NCBI RefSeq assembly: GCF_011305415.1
Contig: NZ_JAANOQ010000001.1
Coordinates: 707,631 to 771,630 of the forward strand
From: Flavobacterium bernardetii
Lineage (GTDB): Bacteria > Bacteroidota > Bacteroidia > Flavobacteriales > Flavobacteriaceae
Direction of reading: 5' to 3'
DNA: 64,000 bases
Shown here: in pieces, positions 24,431 through 32,581 of the stretch
Layout of the letters: each line of letters starts with the position of its first letter
Numbering within the stretch: the first letter of the stretch is position 1
The notes under the pieces: model-generated
Told to the model about the DNA's origin: nothing
Databases searched by the model: none
The model's input: only the letters and a program-made list of their open reading frames with translations
Made by a program: the position numbers and the translations under genes

Positions 24431-25549
24431 TTATATTATTTCTTTTAAGCTATTGTTCTTCCGTAGTATATTTTCACTTGATTCATACAATGATTTAGCA
24501 GCCTTATTAATTTTATCTACGGATATTTTTTTCCATTGATTTATGTCTGAATTAAATTCGGAATTAAAAAGCAATTTTGATAAGTTTTCGATTAATACAT
24601 AGTTAGCATATGGATGGGAATTTTTTCTATCTGCTTTATTCGCTCCTGATACAAATTCTGATATTCGGTCATAAATCGTTCCTTTTGTACAATACATCAA
24701 TTCTATAACCTTTGATCTGTATTCCAAATCAGTAGAACTTAAGTTTGGGTAATTGTTTAAATCAGTAAAATGTAAACTTTCATGTTTTAAATAAGAAACT
24801 TCAAAAATCTCTGAATTTAAATCATAAGTGCCTTTATTACAATAAAGTGTTGCAGATTCTTTTATAGCCCAACCACCAACTTGAGAATCGCCAAAAGTTG
24901 CAAATTCATCATATCCGTTTATATGATAGCCTTCAATAAACACAACAGTAGTTTTTACAGTGTCTTTTGGTAAAATGACTTCATATTTTTTAGTACTTTC
25001 TTTATTCCAAATAAATATCTCTTGAAAACCATTTCGGAATTTAAAATCTACTTTAAATCCTTCTTTTTCAATTATTTCTTTCAATAAAGAGTCGTCTTTG
25101 ATTTTCTTTCGTAAGCTATCTTTTGATAATTTTGTTAACTTGTTGGATATTATATAATCAGTAATATTATTATAAAGTGTAGAATCTGTTCTGTTTTCTG
25201 GCTTGGGTTTCAATAGTTCCACTCGCCAATATTCACGGTAAATATTTGAAATATCGTTAACTATTTTGTTTCCAGATGTATTTTCAAATACTTCTTCTTT
25301 TGAAATAAAACGAGCATGCATTTTTTTCTTCCATGTATGATAAATAAAGTTCACTATCGGATTCGAGAAATGTTTTCGTTCTTCTATAGTGTCAAACGCT
25401 TTTTTGACATCTCCATTAGCTACGGATACTATTATTTCTCTAAAACTCTGTCTATCACGCTCAAAATTGTGTCTTCCAACAAAGAAAAGTGTAATTAATA
25501 TTGAAATTACAATAATTAAAATGTTTCTTGTTTTTTTCTTAATTTTCAC
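24431..25549 (-). CDS. Predicted membrane-anchored zinc metallopeptidase (HExxH)
   Basis: 372 residues. One N-terminal membrane segment (residues about 8-25, after KIKKKTR) anchors a large extracytoplasmic domain. A HESLH motif with following FTDLNNYPNLSSTDLEYRSKVIELMY resembles a gluzincin: two zinc histidines, the catalytic Glu and a possible third Glu ligand in LEYRSK. I recognise no named peptidase family. It shares a cassette with an AraC regulator 65 bases upstream. Both are accessory genes. Confidence 0.7.
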   Translation of the reverse strand: MKIKKKTRNILIIVISILITLFFVGRHNFERDRQSFREIIVSVANGDVKKAFDTIEERKHFSNPIVNFIYHTWKKKMHARFISKEEVFENTSGNKIVNDISNIYREYWRVELLKPKPENRTDSTLYNNITDYIISNKLTKLSKDSLRKKIKDDSLLKEIIEKEGFKVDFKFRNGFQEIFIWNKESTKKYEVILPKDTVKTTVVFIEGYHINGYDEFATFGDSQVGGWAIKESATLYCNKGTYDLNSEIFEVSYLKHESLHFTDLNNYPNLSSTDLEYRSKVIELMYCTKGTIYDRISEFVSGANKADRKNSHPYANYVLIENLSKLLFNSEFNSDINQWKKISVDKINKAAKSLYESSENILRKNNSLKEII

Positions 25550-25613
25550 AATATTTTCATTTAGATTTGAATCACAAATATAGATGTTCTTATCTAGTTA
25601 AAATTATACGAAA

Positions 25614-26399
25614 CTAACCTTTAATAACTTTTCTAAAATTATTTGGGGTTGTATCTAATAGTTTTTTAAAATTTCTACAATAATGACTTTGATCATAAAA
25701 TCCATTTTCTAAAGCTATAGCTGTAATGTTTTCTTTGTTCATTAATATTTGTTTAACCGAATGTTCTATCCTCATTCTTGTTAGATATTCAGAAAGTTTA
25801 AAGCCCGTGATTTCTTTGAATTTACGAACGATATAATTTGGGTGGAGCGAAAATTCAATACTCAATTTATCAAGTGAAATATTTTCTAATGGATTATCAT
25901 TTATGCGTTCTTTTACTTTTTTTACCCAGTCAATATCACCAATACCATTGAAAACATTTAGTACTGCAATCATTGATTCGTAACAATATATATTTATGAT
26001 GTCATTTGGCAGACCTTGTTTTAAACCATAAAGCAATTTATACAATTCTATTACTCCTTTTTGCTTTGATACTTTAATTGGTAAGTAAAGCTCATTTAGA
26101 GTCATAAATTGTTCATAGTCGTTCATTTCTATATTTAAACATATGCCACCTTTGTTTGAAAAACTATTTGAATGCTCATAGTTAGCTACTCTGTAAAGAA
26201 CTTCTCCTTGAGATATAATATCTGTGGTATTGCTCACTTCTTTATAAGTACCAGAAGCAAGTAAACATAAATATGGATTATTGTGAGCGTGTAATGAGAT
26301 ATTTGAGTTTGCCAAATGATTGGTCATTGAGATAGTAAAATTCTCTGTTATTAATGATTCGGTTGTTATCCCAAAATATTGATTTTCATTTAAATTCAT
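25614..26399 (-). CDS. AraC family transcription regulator
   Basis: 261 residues. The N-terminal cupin-like sensor region (SISLHAHNNPYLCLLASGTYKEV) is followed by a C-terminal pair of helix-turn-helices: SLDKLSIEFSLHPNYIVRKFKEITGFKLSEYLTRMRIEHSVKQIL, then ITAIALENGFYDQSHYCRNFKKLLDTTPNNFRK, the canonical AraC signature. It is the first gene of its segment (start TGTGGTTAAC complement at 26410-26419), followed by the HExxH protein. Confidence 0.92.
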   Translation of the reverse strand: MNLNENQYFGITTESLITENFTISMTNHLANSNISLHAHNNPYLCLLASGTYKEVSNTTDIISQGEVLYRVANYEHSNSFSNKGGICLNIEMNDYEQFMTLNELYLPIKVSKQKGVIELYKLLYGLKQGLPNDIINIYCYESMIAVLNVFNGIGDIDWVKKVKERINDNPLENISLDKLSIEFSLHPNYIVRKFKEITGFKLSEYLTRMRIEHSVKQILMNKENITAIALENGFYDQSHYCRNFKKLLDTTPNNFRKVIKG

Positions 26400-26409
26400 T
26401 GGCTTAAAT

Positions 26410-26546
26410 TGTGGTTAACGTTCCACCGCTTGTCAAGGTTGCGAACTTAGGAATCATTTATTCTCTATCAAAGATAAAATTTCTTGCGAAATGTAAATGT
26501 GAATTTGTTGCAAAATTTGCAATCTTGTTGAACGCTTTGTAGTGGC
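26410..26546 (-). repeat. Boundary element A4
   Basis: 137 bp. Minus strand begins GCCACTACAAAGCG, carries CAAGATTGCAAAT and AGATAAAATTTCTTGCGA, and ends with the cassette start GTTAACCACA. It separates the methyltransferase and AraC segments. Confidence 0.85.
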
Positions 26547-26549
26547 TGG

Positions 26550-27188
26550 TTATTTTTTCGCTATTATTTGAAATCCATTTGCAATGTTTCCATTCATAGT
26601 TTTTACAACTAATGGGTTTTCTATAATAATTTCAAAGTTTTTTGTCAAAGTTTTAATCCACTCTTTAGTATGATGACGAAAAGTAGCTCCTTCCGGTAGT
26701 TTGAAAATTCCAAAATTATTTTTATCTCCGTTTAAATATTCATATCGTTCAACTTCAACTGAATTTTCTTGTAAGTAATAATCGCTTATATATATAATTC
26801 CGCCTTTTTTTAGTTTAGATAGAAGTAAACTTATTAAACTATTTTGTCCTTCGTTAGACGGAATACAAGTTAAAACAGCAAAAAGGATAATACAATCTAT
26901 AGAATTATCTTCTAGTTTTAGTTCTGTTGGATTATCAATATGATAAAGTGATAAATTATTTTCTGATATTCCCCTTGCTATTAATTCTTTAGATGTATCA
27001 AATCCGCAAACATTTTCAAAACCTAAATAGGTTAATTGTTTCACAATTCTCCCATATCCACATCCAAAGTCAACAATACTACTTTGTTTGTTTATAAAAG
27101 TTGCTATTAATTCTAAATCTATTGGATGTGTAAAAGTTTTTATTTCTGCAACTTCGTTCCAATATTCTTTTTGGTTATCTATATTCAT
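26550..27188 (-). CDS. Class I SAM-dependent methyltransferase
   Basis: 212 residues. The Rossmann-like SAM site is VDFGCGYGRIVKQL (motif I, near residue 38), followed by ENVCGFDTS (motif II), DNSIDCIILFAVLTCIP (motif IV region) and LKKGGIIYISDY. The substrate is unknown. It has no signal peptide. It is a single-gene segment whose ends GTTAGTGGC and GCCACTA(C)AA pair over 7 bases. Confidence 0.88.
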   Translation of the reverse strand: MNIDNQKEYWNEVAEIKTFTHPIDLELIATFINKQSSIVDFGCGYGRIVKQLTYLGFENVCGFDTSKELIARGISENNLSLYHIDNPTELKLEDNSIDCIILFAVLTCIPSNEGQNSLISLLLSKLKKGGIIYISDYYLQENSVEVERYEYLNGDKNNFGIFKLPEGATFRHHTKEWIKTLTKNFEIIIENPLVVKTMNGNIANGFQIIAKK

Positions 27189-27225
27189 TTAGTACGTTTT
27201 TTTCTGCGTAATTTTGGGCTAACTT

Positions 27226-27377
27226 GCCACTAACTCATAAATATCCGAAGATCCGTTCATAACTATTTATAAGTACTTATTTTGGTTTGTAAATTTACTA
27301 AAAATCTTACTCAAACTACATTTATACAATGTGTTGTGTAAGATTTTATTTTGTTTTTTATTATGGGAAACTTTTAG
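27226..27377 (-). repeat. Boundary element B3
   Basis: Same structure as B1 and B2: hairpin 27299-27347, TAAATTTA box (27290-27297, minus strand), ATCCGAAG palindrome and cassette start GTTAGTGGC. No murA fragment is attached. Confidence 0.75.
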
Positions 27378-27396
27378 TATGGTACCAGTAGTTTTT

Positions 27397-27909
27397 TTAA
27401 TTTCTGTCAAATGTTTTCGGAATTTCATTTTTTTCATTTTCTCCACAAAAAATCCAAGAAATAATATACCAACGATTATTTTCAAAGATTAACTGAATGC
27501 TATTTATTCCTCTTCTTTCAACTTTTCCGTCTTTTTCTAATCTCGTTTCATAAGTACTCCAAACGTGTGCAATATTGCCAAAAATTCTAACTTCTCGATT
27601 AACTTCACTTTCATAAAAAGCGGTGTTAAAAATCATTTCATCAGTTTCTTTATGAAATTCTTGCAAAGTCATAGTCACTTGTTCTTGCTTTATTCTGTCG
27701 AAATAAGAATATACTGCTTTTTGATGGTGTAAATAATTGTCTCTTTCCCATTGTCTTTTTGCACCTTTTTCGCCTGAAACAACCTCATAGCTAGCTTTCA
27801 TTAATGCGTCAATTGTTTTTGCATCGTTCTCAAATGATTTGTTTTGAGCTTTTAAATTCCCTGTTGTCATAAATACCATAGTTGTTAAGTAAAATAAAAA
27901 TTGTTTCAT
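27397..27909 (-). CDS. Secreted SnoaL/DUF4440-like (NTF2-fold) protein
   Basis: 170 residues with a signal peptide (1-21, ending NLKAQ). The mature part has the length and pattern of an NTF2-fold domain (KTIDALMKASYEVVSG, a long helix, then VRIFGNIAHVWSTYETRLEKDGKVERRGINSIQLIFENNRWYIISWIF), the last block being the DUF4440/SnoaL signature. Ligand or activity unknown. It is the second gene of a segment led by a LytTR protein. Confidence 0.82.
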   Translation of the reverse strand: MKQFLFYLTTMVFMTTGNLKAQNKSFENDAKTIDALMKASYEVVSGEKGAKRQWERDNYLHHQKAVYSYFDRIKQEQVTMTLQEFHKETDEMIFNTAFYESEVNREVRIFGNIAHVWSTYETRLEKDGKVERRGINSIQLIFENNRWYIISWIFCGENEKNEIPKTFDRN

Positions 27910-28003
27910 AATCTTTTTTTACAAAGCAACGCCTATAATTTTGTCCAAAAAAATAAGTTATTTACTTCGTTTAGGTTTTTATGTAATCTATCAGGTTTCT
28001 TAT

Positions 28004-28333
28004 TTAGAGTAGCAATTTGTCAATACTATTAAACAGACAATCTTTGTAACTTTTTGCTATTGTGATTTTATGTTCACCAATAATTAAATGATTATCTTCA
28101 ATATATTCCACATTTTTCAAATTTACTATGTTTGAATTATGAACCCTCATAAACTCATCAGGCAATTTGTCAATTAGATCTTTTAAGGTTTTGTAGTACA
28201 CGTACTTTTTGTTGTTTTTGACAAAGATTTCGACATAATTCCCCAATCCTTTTACAAATAAAATGTCGTCAAAACTTAATTTGATTAATTTTTTGTCAGT
28301 CTTTATAAAAGTGAAATTTTGTTGATTTGTCAT
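28004..28333 (-). CDS. Stand-alone LytTR DNA-binding protein
   Basis: 109 residues made almost entirely of one LytTR domain: KLIKLSFDDILFVKGLGNYVEIFVKNNKKYVYYKTLKDLIDKLPDEFMRVHNSNIVNLKNVEYIE and a short C-terminal extension. There is no receiver domain, so it is not a standard two-component regulator. It precedes the secreted NTF2-fold gene by 94 bases in the same segment, another regulator-then-effector pair. Confidence 0.88.
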   Translation of the reverse strand: MTNQQNFTFIKTDKKLIKLSFDDILFVKGLGNYVEIFVKNNKKYVYYKTLKDLIDKLPDEFMRVHNSNIVNLKNVEYIEDNHLIIGEHKITIAKSYKDCLFNSIDKLLL

Positions 28334-28357
28334 TTTATGTTTGTAAAGTTAAAATTG

Positions 28358-28490
28358 CTACTAGTGTTTCTTGGATATAAGAAGATGCGAACTTCGGAAC
28401 TGATTATTTTCTGTTAAAGATAAAATTTCTTGTGAAAAGTAGATTTGATTTTTATAATAATTCGCAATCTTGCTAAACAAATATTAGAGA
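28358..28490 (-). repeat. Boundary element A5, degenerate
   Basis: Minus strand begins CTCTAATATTTG and keeps GCAAGATTGCGAAT, AGATAAAATTTCTTG and TTCGCATCTTC, but both outer boundaries have decayed, and the 3' start resembles ACTAGTAG. Identification rests on the shared centre. Confidence 0.65.
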
Positions 28491-28495
28491 TAGTT

Positions 28496-29005
28496 TTAAT
28501 TTTGAAAAGACATGAAATATAATAAGATAAATGCTATAAATGAATTAAGTAATAGGATATTGTAAAAACCATTTTCAGTCAAGTTTTTGTCGAACTTAAG
28601 AAATAGCAAACTGCATATAGCTGATACTAATAAACCTATAGTTAACCATAAATTTAAACCATTTAATCCAGAAACTATTTTTTTTGAATAGTCTTTGGTT
28701 TGAGATTTTACTGAAGTAACAATATTAAAAATATAGCTTGTACCTATTGTAACTTCATTTTCGGCTATAAATACTTCTGTAGAAAATTCATGTTCTTTTT
28801 CAGTGTAAAATTCATAACATCTCATTGATTCGCTGCTTGAGGAAGAGTATTTTCCTTTATGACTAATCTTATTTAAACTATAAGATACGATAAAATCATT
28901 TGTTTTCTTCTGTGGTAAAATCCAAGTGTCTATAAAAAACACACTAAATAGTAAAGGAATAAGCATCAATATTTTGAAAGTAATTCTTCTGTATTTTTCT
29001 ACCAT
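28496..29005 (-). CDS. Hypothetical membrane protein
   Basis: 169 residues with membrane segments at about 9-28 (TFKILMLIPLLFSVFFIDTW), 115-135 (GLNLWLTIGLLVSAICSLLFL) and 145-165 (NILLLNSFIAFILLYFM). The middle, residues 32-110, is an extracytoplasmic beta-rich domain. It recalls DUF3592-like proteins, but I cannot assign the family. It follows the DinB gene by 57 bases, with a weak boundary remnant between them, so it may have been a cassette of its own. Confidence 0.65.
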   Translation of the reverse strand: MVEKYRRITFKILMLIPLLFSVFFIDTWILPQKKTNDFIVSYSLNKISHKGKYSSSSSESMRCYEFYTEKEHEFSTEVFIAENEVTIGTSYIFNIVTSVKSQTKDYSKKIVSGLNGLNLWLTIGLLVSAICSLLFLKFDKNLTENGFYNILLLNSFIAFILLYFMSFQN

Positions 29006-29062
29006 TAGTGTTATTTAAATAAGTTTGAGTTTATACTGTATAGCTTTAAGTGGTTCGGCTTT

Positions 29063-29557
29063 TTAATTATTACTTAGTATTCTATTCAAAATTGCTATTT
29101 GTCCATTATGCCAAGATTGATGTTTGAATAATGTAGTTAATGCTTCATATTTAGTTTTTGCACTTGGATTTGGGATTTCAGTTGCGTTATTTAATTCTTC
29201 AATTTTAACTTTACTTAATTCAAGGTAAATTAATTCGAAGATGAATTCATATAATTTTAATAACTCTTCATTTTTTGGTTTTTCATCTAAAAACATTTTT
29301 GGTGAGGAATTCGGTCCATAAAATTTTATGAAATCTGGCATATTAATTCTTTCTCTGACTTTTTCGTTTGCACCTGAAATTGAGGCTATTCCGTGTAAAT
29401 AGTTTGCCAAAATTAGATGTCCAATTTGCCAGTTCATATTTGTTTCAAGAATTTCTGGTGAAGTATTCCACTTTTCTAATTCAATATTTTTAATAAAATT
29501 ATCTGTTTTTTCTTTGGTAGAAATTATTTGGTCTTTAATTATTTCAATTGCGTTCAT
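29063..29557 (-). CDS. DinB family protein
   Basis: 164 residues of the DinB/YfiT four-helix-bundle superfamily. Three histidine positions of the metal triad are visible: NWQIGHLILANY (near residue 47), then FKHQSWHNGQIAILNRIL at the C-terminus, which supplies two His. The family contains metal-dependent enzymes such as bacillithiol or mycothiol transferases and many of unknown role. No signal peptide. It follows element A6, and its segment begins GTTAGCTTAAG. Confidence 0.85.
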   Translation of the reverse strand: MNAIEIIKDQIISTKEKTDNFIKNIELEKWNTSPEILETNMNWQIGHLILANYLHGIASISGANEKVRERINMPDFIKFYGPNSSPKMFLDEKPKNEELLKLYEFIFELIYLELSKVKIEELNNATEIPNPSAKTKYEALTTLFKHQSWHNGQIAILNRILSNN

Positions 29558-29589
29558 TCTTGTGTTTTTTATGTTTAAGATTTTTTAAA

Positions 29590-29728
29590 GCTTAAGCTAA
29601 CGTTTGTTTACTTGGCGATATGTCGGTTGTGGGGAATAATTATTTTCGGTTAAAGATAAAATTTCTTGCGAAATGTAAACGTGAATTTACTACAAATTTG
29701 AAATTTTTTCTAACAGCTGTTAGCGGTA
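29590..29728 (-). repeat. Boundary element A6
   Basis: 139 bp. Minus strand starts ACCGCTAACAGCTG, keeps AGATAAAATTTCTTGCGA, and ends GTTAGCTTAAGC. Its beginning pairs with the start of the XRE-hydrolase segment (31938-31946) in 8 of 9 positions. Confidence 0.8.
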
Positions 29729-29732
29729 GTTT

Positions 29733-31223
29733 CTATTTTGTTTCAATTTCAAATATTTTGTTTCCATACTCTCCTAAATAATGTTTTAAAATTTTTTCAA
29801 ACACTTTATAGCCATCGTCTACATTGGTAAAAATAATTAATCCTTGCTTTGTCTTTGGGAAAATAAATACTATCGTCTGACAACCTTTGTCAGATCCACC
29901 ATGAGATAAAGCATATTCTCCTTGCCCAAAATCATATAATTCAAAACCAAGTCCAAAATGTTTTCCGTTTTTTGTTTCGACATGATTTTTAACCATCTCG
30001 TTAAATGCTATATTACTTAAACCCTCGCTATTCATAATGCTTGTCAAGAATTTCCCGTAATCTTCAACGGTTGTCAATAAATTGTCAGCCCCGTTAGAGG
30101 TTATGTTTTTTTCTGTTTCATAAGCAATTCCTTTTTCGTTATAACCTAATGCAACTCTTGAAGTTTCTGTTTTGTTGTCCCAAAAATATTTAGTGTCTGT
30201 CATTTGTAATGGTTCAAAAATCAATTCACTAGCTAATTCGTTAAGTGATTTATGAATTTTTGTTTCTAAAGCTTTTCTCAAATATTCAAAACCTTCTCCT
30301 GAATATTGATACTTCGTTCCTGGTTCAAATTCAAATTTTAGTTTTCCGTCTTTGTTATTTCCACGCCAATTGGTAAAGCCTGTTTGATGGCTTAAAATAT
30401 GTCTTGTTGTAAGTGTTTTAGAATTTTTATCTTTTGAAACATCTGGGTCCGTCCAATATTTAAGAATTGGTTCGTCTAAATTCCATTTGCCTAAACTCAC
30501 TAATTTTAGAGTTACCAATGCGGTTATTGGTTTGGTTAGTGAAGCTACATTAAAGATTGTATTGTAAGGTGCTGATTTGCCTTTTTTGATTTCTCCAAAT
30601 ACTTTTACTTGTTGCAAATTTCCGTCTTTAATAACTCCAATTCCTAAAGTTGGTACTTTGTTTTCTATTAGCCATTGTTCGATTTCAATATCGTTGTCAA
30701 AAATAGGAGATTGATAGTTTGTACTATTGTTATCTTGGTGGTCATAGCTCAAACTTTTTGTTAATTTCCAAATGCTATTTTCTAAAAGCCAAACGTGAGT
30801 AAATTTTGCGGAACTTGCAAAGTTTTCTTTATTGCCTGAAACAGTTTCATAAAATTTATGATTTCCTGTTTGAATTGCACCATACAATACTTTGTTTTTA
30901 TAAAGGGGATAAATTTTTATACTTTCTATAATTAATTCACGTCTTGATTGGTAAGTCGCTGGTGATTTACACAAGCCATTTTTCAAATTGTATAAAAACT
31001 CTTTTTTATATGAAATACTGTCTTTGTCATGAAAGAACTCGAACTTATCACTCAACAAGTTTTCAAACTGAGTTATGTTGCAATGATTAAAACCTATATC
31101 AAAAAGTAGGCTATCTCGTGAAAGAATAGTTTTGTATAAATCTGAATTTTTTTCGATTTGAGCAGGGCTTTTTGTTCCAAAAAATATAAAAAGAAGAGAG
31201 GAAATAATGATTTTTTTTGTCAT
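29733..31223 (-). CDS. Secreted serine hydrolase (beta-lactamase/class C-like) with SnoaL-like N-domain
   Basis: 496 residues from MTKKIIISSLLFIFFG; the frame extends 35 codons further, but only this ATG yields the signal peptide (ending SPAQ). Residues about 25-165 form an NTF2/DUF4440-like domain. Residues about 180-490 are a class C beta-lactamase-related serine hydrolase with SLTK (S-x-x-K, nucleophile Ser), YSGEGFEYL (Tyr-x-Asn-like) and HGGSDKG. Such proteins are usually peptidases or esterases and not true beta-lactamases. The combination of domains in a single chain is unusual. It follows an XRE gene in the same segment. Confidence 0.85.
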   Translation of the reverse strand: MTKKIIISSLLFIFFGTKSPAQIEKNSDLYKTILSRDSLLFDIGFNHCNITQFENLLSDKFEFFHDKDSISYKKEFLYNLKNGLCKSPATYQSRRELIIESIKIYPLYKNKVLYGAIQTGNHKFYETVSGNKENFASSAKFTHVWLLENSIWKLTKSLSYDHQDNNSTNYQSPIFDNDIEIEQWLIENKVPTLGIGVIKDGNLQQVKVFGEIKKGKSAPYNTIFNVASLTKPITALVTLKLVSLGKWNLDEPILKYWTDPDVSKDKNSKTLTTRHILSHQTGFTNWRGNNKDGKLKFEFEPGTKYQYSGEGFEYLRKALETKIHKSLNELASELIFEPLQMTDTKYFWDNKTETSRVALGYNEKGIAYETEKNITSNGADNLLTTVEDYGKFLTSIMNSEGLSNIAFNEMVKNHVETKNGKHFGLGFELYDFGQGEYALSHGGSDKGCQTIVFIFPKTKQGLIIFTNVDDGYKVFEKILKHYLGEYGNKIFEIETK

Positions 31224-31331
31224 GATTAAATGTGTTTTTACGATTTTAACTTCAACTGCAAAAGTCTGCATTTTGGTTTTGATAATCTTAAAAACACACC
31301 CGACAAAAACATGACAAGTTCCCGACAAATT

Positions 31332-31904
31332 TTATATCATACTGAAATTCAAATTGTAGTAAAGTTTTTTACGTTTGTCTATTTCAATTGCATTCCTTAA
31401 AATAATAAATATATTTGAAAGCACAATTAGCACCATAATTAAGAGTGTAAATTGATTACCGAGTTTCAAAAAAATTCCTAACATAAAAATAATTGGTGCA
31501 ACAATAGTCCATAATATTTGTATTGAAATAAGTTGTTTTGAAAGTATGTTTTTTTGTTTCATTTTGAACATTAAAAATAGCGGAATAATAATGTTAAAAG
31601 GAGGAATTATGATAAAAGGAATGGAAGATAGGTTGATTAATTTTAATTTGGTAAAATTAATTAAAACGATTTCTTGGGTTTCATTTATTTCTTCGACATA
31701 TTCTGAATTATCTTTTCCTAGTTTTTCAAAAAGCAGCTCATTTTCTTTAATTGCTAATGCTTTTGCTAAAACCTTAAGTGTGTAACCTTTTGGGACTTTT
31801 CCTGTTTCAATTCGCTGAATAGTTCTTACTGATACTCCAGATTTTTCTGCTAATTCTTCTTGTGTTAGGTTTTGAAATTCTCTTATGGTTTTTAGTTTGG
31901 ACAT
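31332..31904 (-). CDS. XRE regulator with membrane tail
   Basis: 190 residues. The N-terminal Cro/C1 helix-turn-helix is clear (IREFQNLTQEELAEKSGVSVRTIQRIETGKVPKGYTLKVLAKAL). After a linker come three to four membrane segments (SSIPFIIIPPFNIIIPLFLMF; IQILWTIVAPIIFMLGIFL; LLIMVLIVLSNIFIIL), so the regulator is tethered to the inner membrane and could sense envelope conditions. It is the first gene after B4, and the serine hydrolase gene follows. Confidence 0.88.
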   Translation of the reverse strand: MSKLKTIREFQNLTQEELAEKSGVSVRTIQRIETGKVPKGYTLKVLAKALAIKENELLFEKLGKDNSEYVEEINETQEIVLINFTKLKLINLSSIPFIIIPPFNIIIPLFLMFKMKQKNILSKQLISIQILWTIVAPIIFMLGIFLKLGNQFTLLIMVLIVLSNIFIILRNAIEIDKRKKLYYNLNFSMI

Positions 31905-31937
31905 ATTTTCAATTGATTGTAGTTGTTCGGGAAAATT

Positions 31938-32081
31938 ACCGCAAACTTATAAATATTCGAACTTCTGTTTACAACTATTTATAAGTAAATATTTTCATTT
32001 GTAAATATACTAAAAATCTTACTCGAACTACATTTATTCAATGTGTTGAGTAAGATTTTGTTTGGTGCTATTTTATGGAAA
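31938..32081 (-). repeat. Boundary element B4
   Basis: Hairpin 32011-32059, TATATTTA box (32002-32009, minus strand), ATTCGAAC palindrome and the cassette start GTTTGCGGT. It abuts the stop codon of the DoxX gene and is probably its terminator too. It is the first boundary of the array in transcription order. Confidence 0.75.
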
Positions 32082-32084
32082 CGC

Positions 32085-32528
32085 TTATTTATTAAATAAC
32101 TTAGCGTCTAAACTGTATTTGCCTACACCAGTGAAAAGTAAGCCCACATAAATGATGAAATACGTGAAAGCTGAGTTGAATTCTTGTCCGTTTTCTCCTT
32201 TTGATAGTATTGACATTGGAAAAACTACTAAGAAAATATAGGCCATACAAAATGCTAAAACGATAAGACTAAAGCGAGATAACAAACCTGCAATTAGTAA
32301 TAAACTACAGAAAAATTCTGCAAAAACGGTTAAGGCTAGAGGTACAGCGCCAGTCATTCCTAAAAAGCTAATGTTTTTTGCCCAAAAATCTGAAGCCGCC
32401 ATTTCATTAAAATGTATTAGTTTTTCGTAGCCGTAAAAAGCCATTAAAACTCCAAGCATTACTCGGATTAGTAATAAGCCTAAATCTAAATTGAAACCGG
32501 CTCCGTTGTTTAAAAGTAATTTTTTCAT
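32085..32528 (-). CDS. DoxX family membrane protein
   Basis: 147 residues with four membrane helices typical of DoxX/DoxD-like proteins: LLLIRVMLGVLMAFYGYEKLIHF, PLALTVFAEFFCSLLLIAGLLSRF, LIVLAFCMAYIFLVVF, FTYFIIYVGLLFTGVGKYSLD. The first contains the G-Y-x-K-L block of the family. The family is linked to quinone-dependent oxidoreduction, but its role here is not known. It marks the upstream edge of the array; no boundary element lies between it and the CLC channel gene. Confidence 0.9.
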   Translation of the reverse strand: MKKLLLNNGAGFNLDLGLLLIRVMLGVLMAFYGYEKLIHFNEMAASDFWAKNISFLGMTGAVPLALTVFAEFFCSLLLIAGLLSRFSLIVLAFCMAYIFLVVFPMSILSKGENGQEFNSAFTYFIIYVGLLFTGVGKYSLDAKLFNK

Positions 32529-32581
32529 AATTTGTTTTTAGTTTTTGGTTGAATATCAAATATATGGAAAAAATAAATAGC

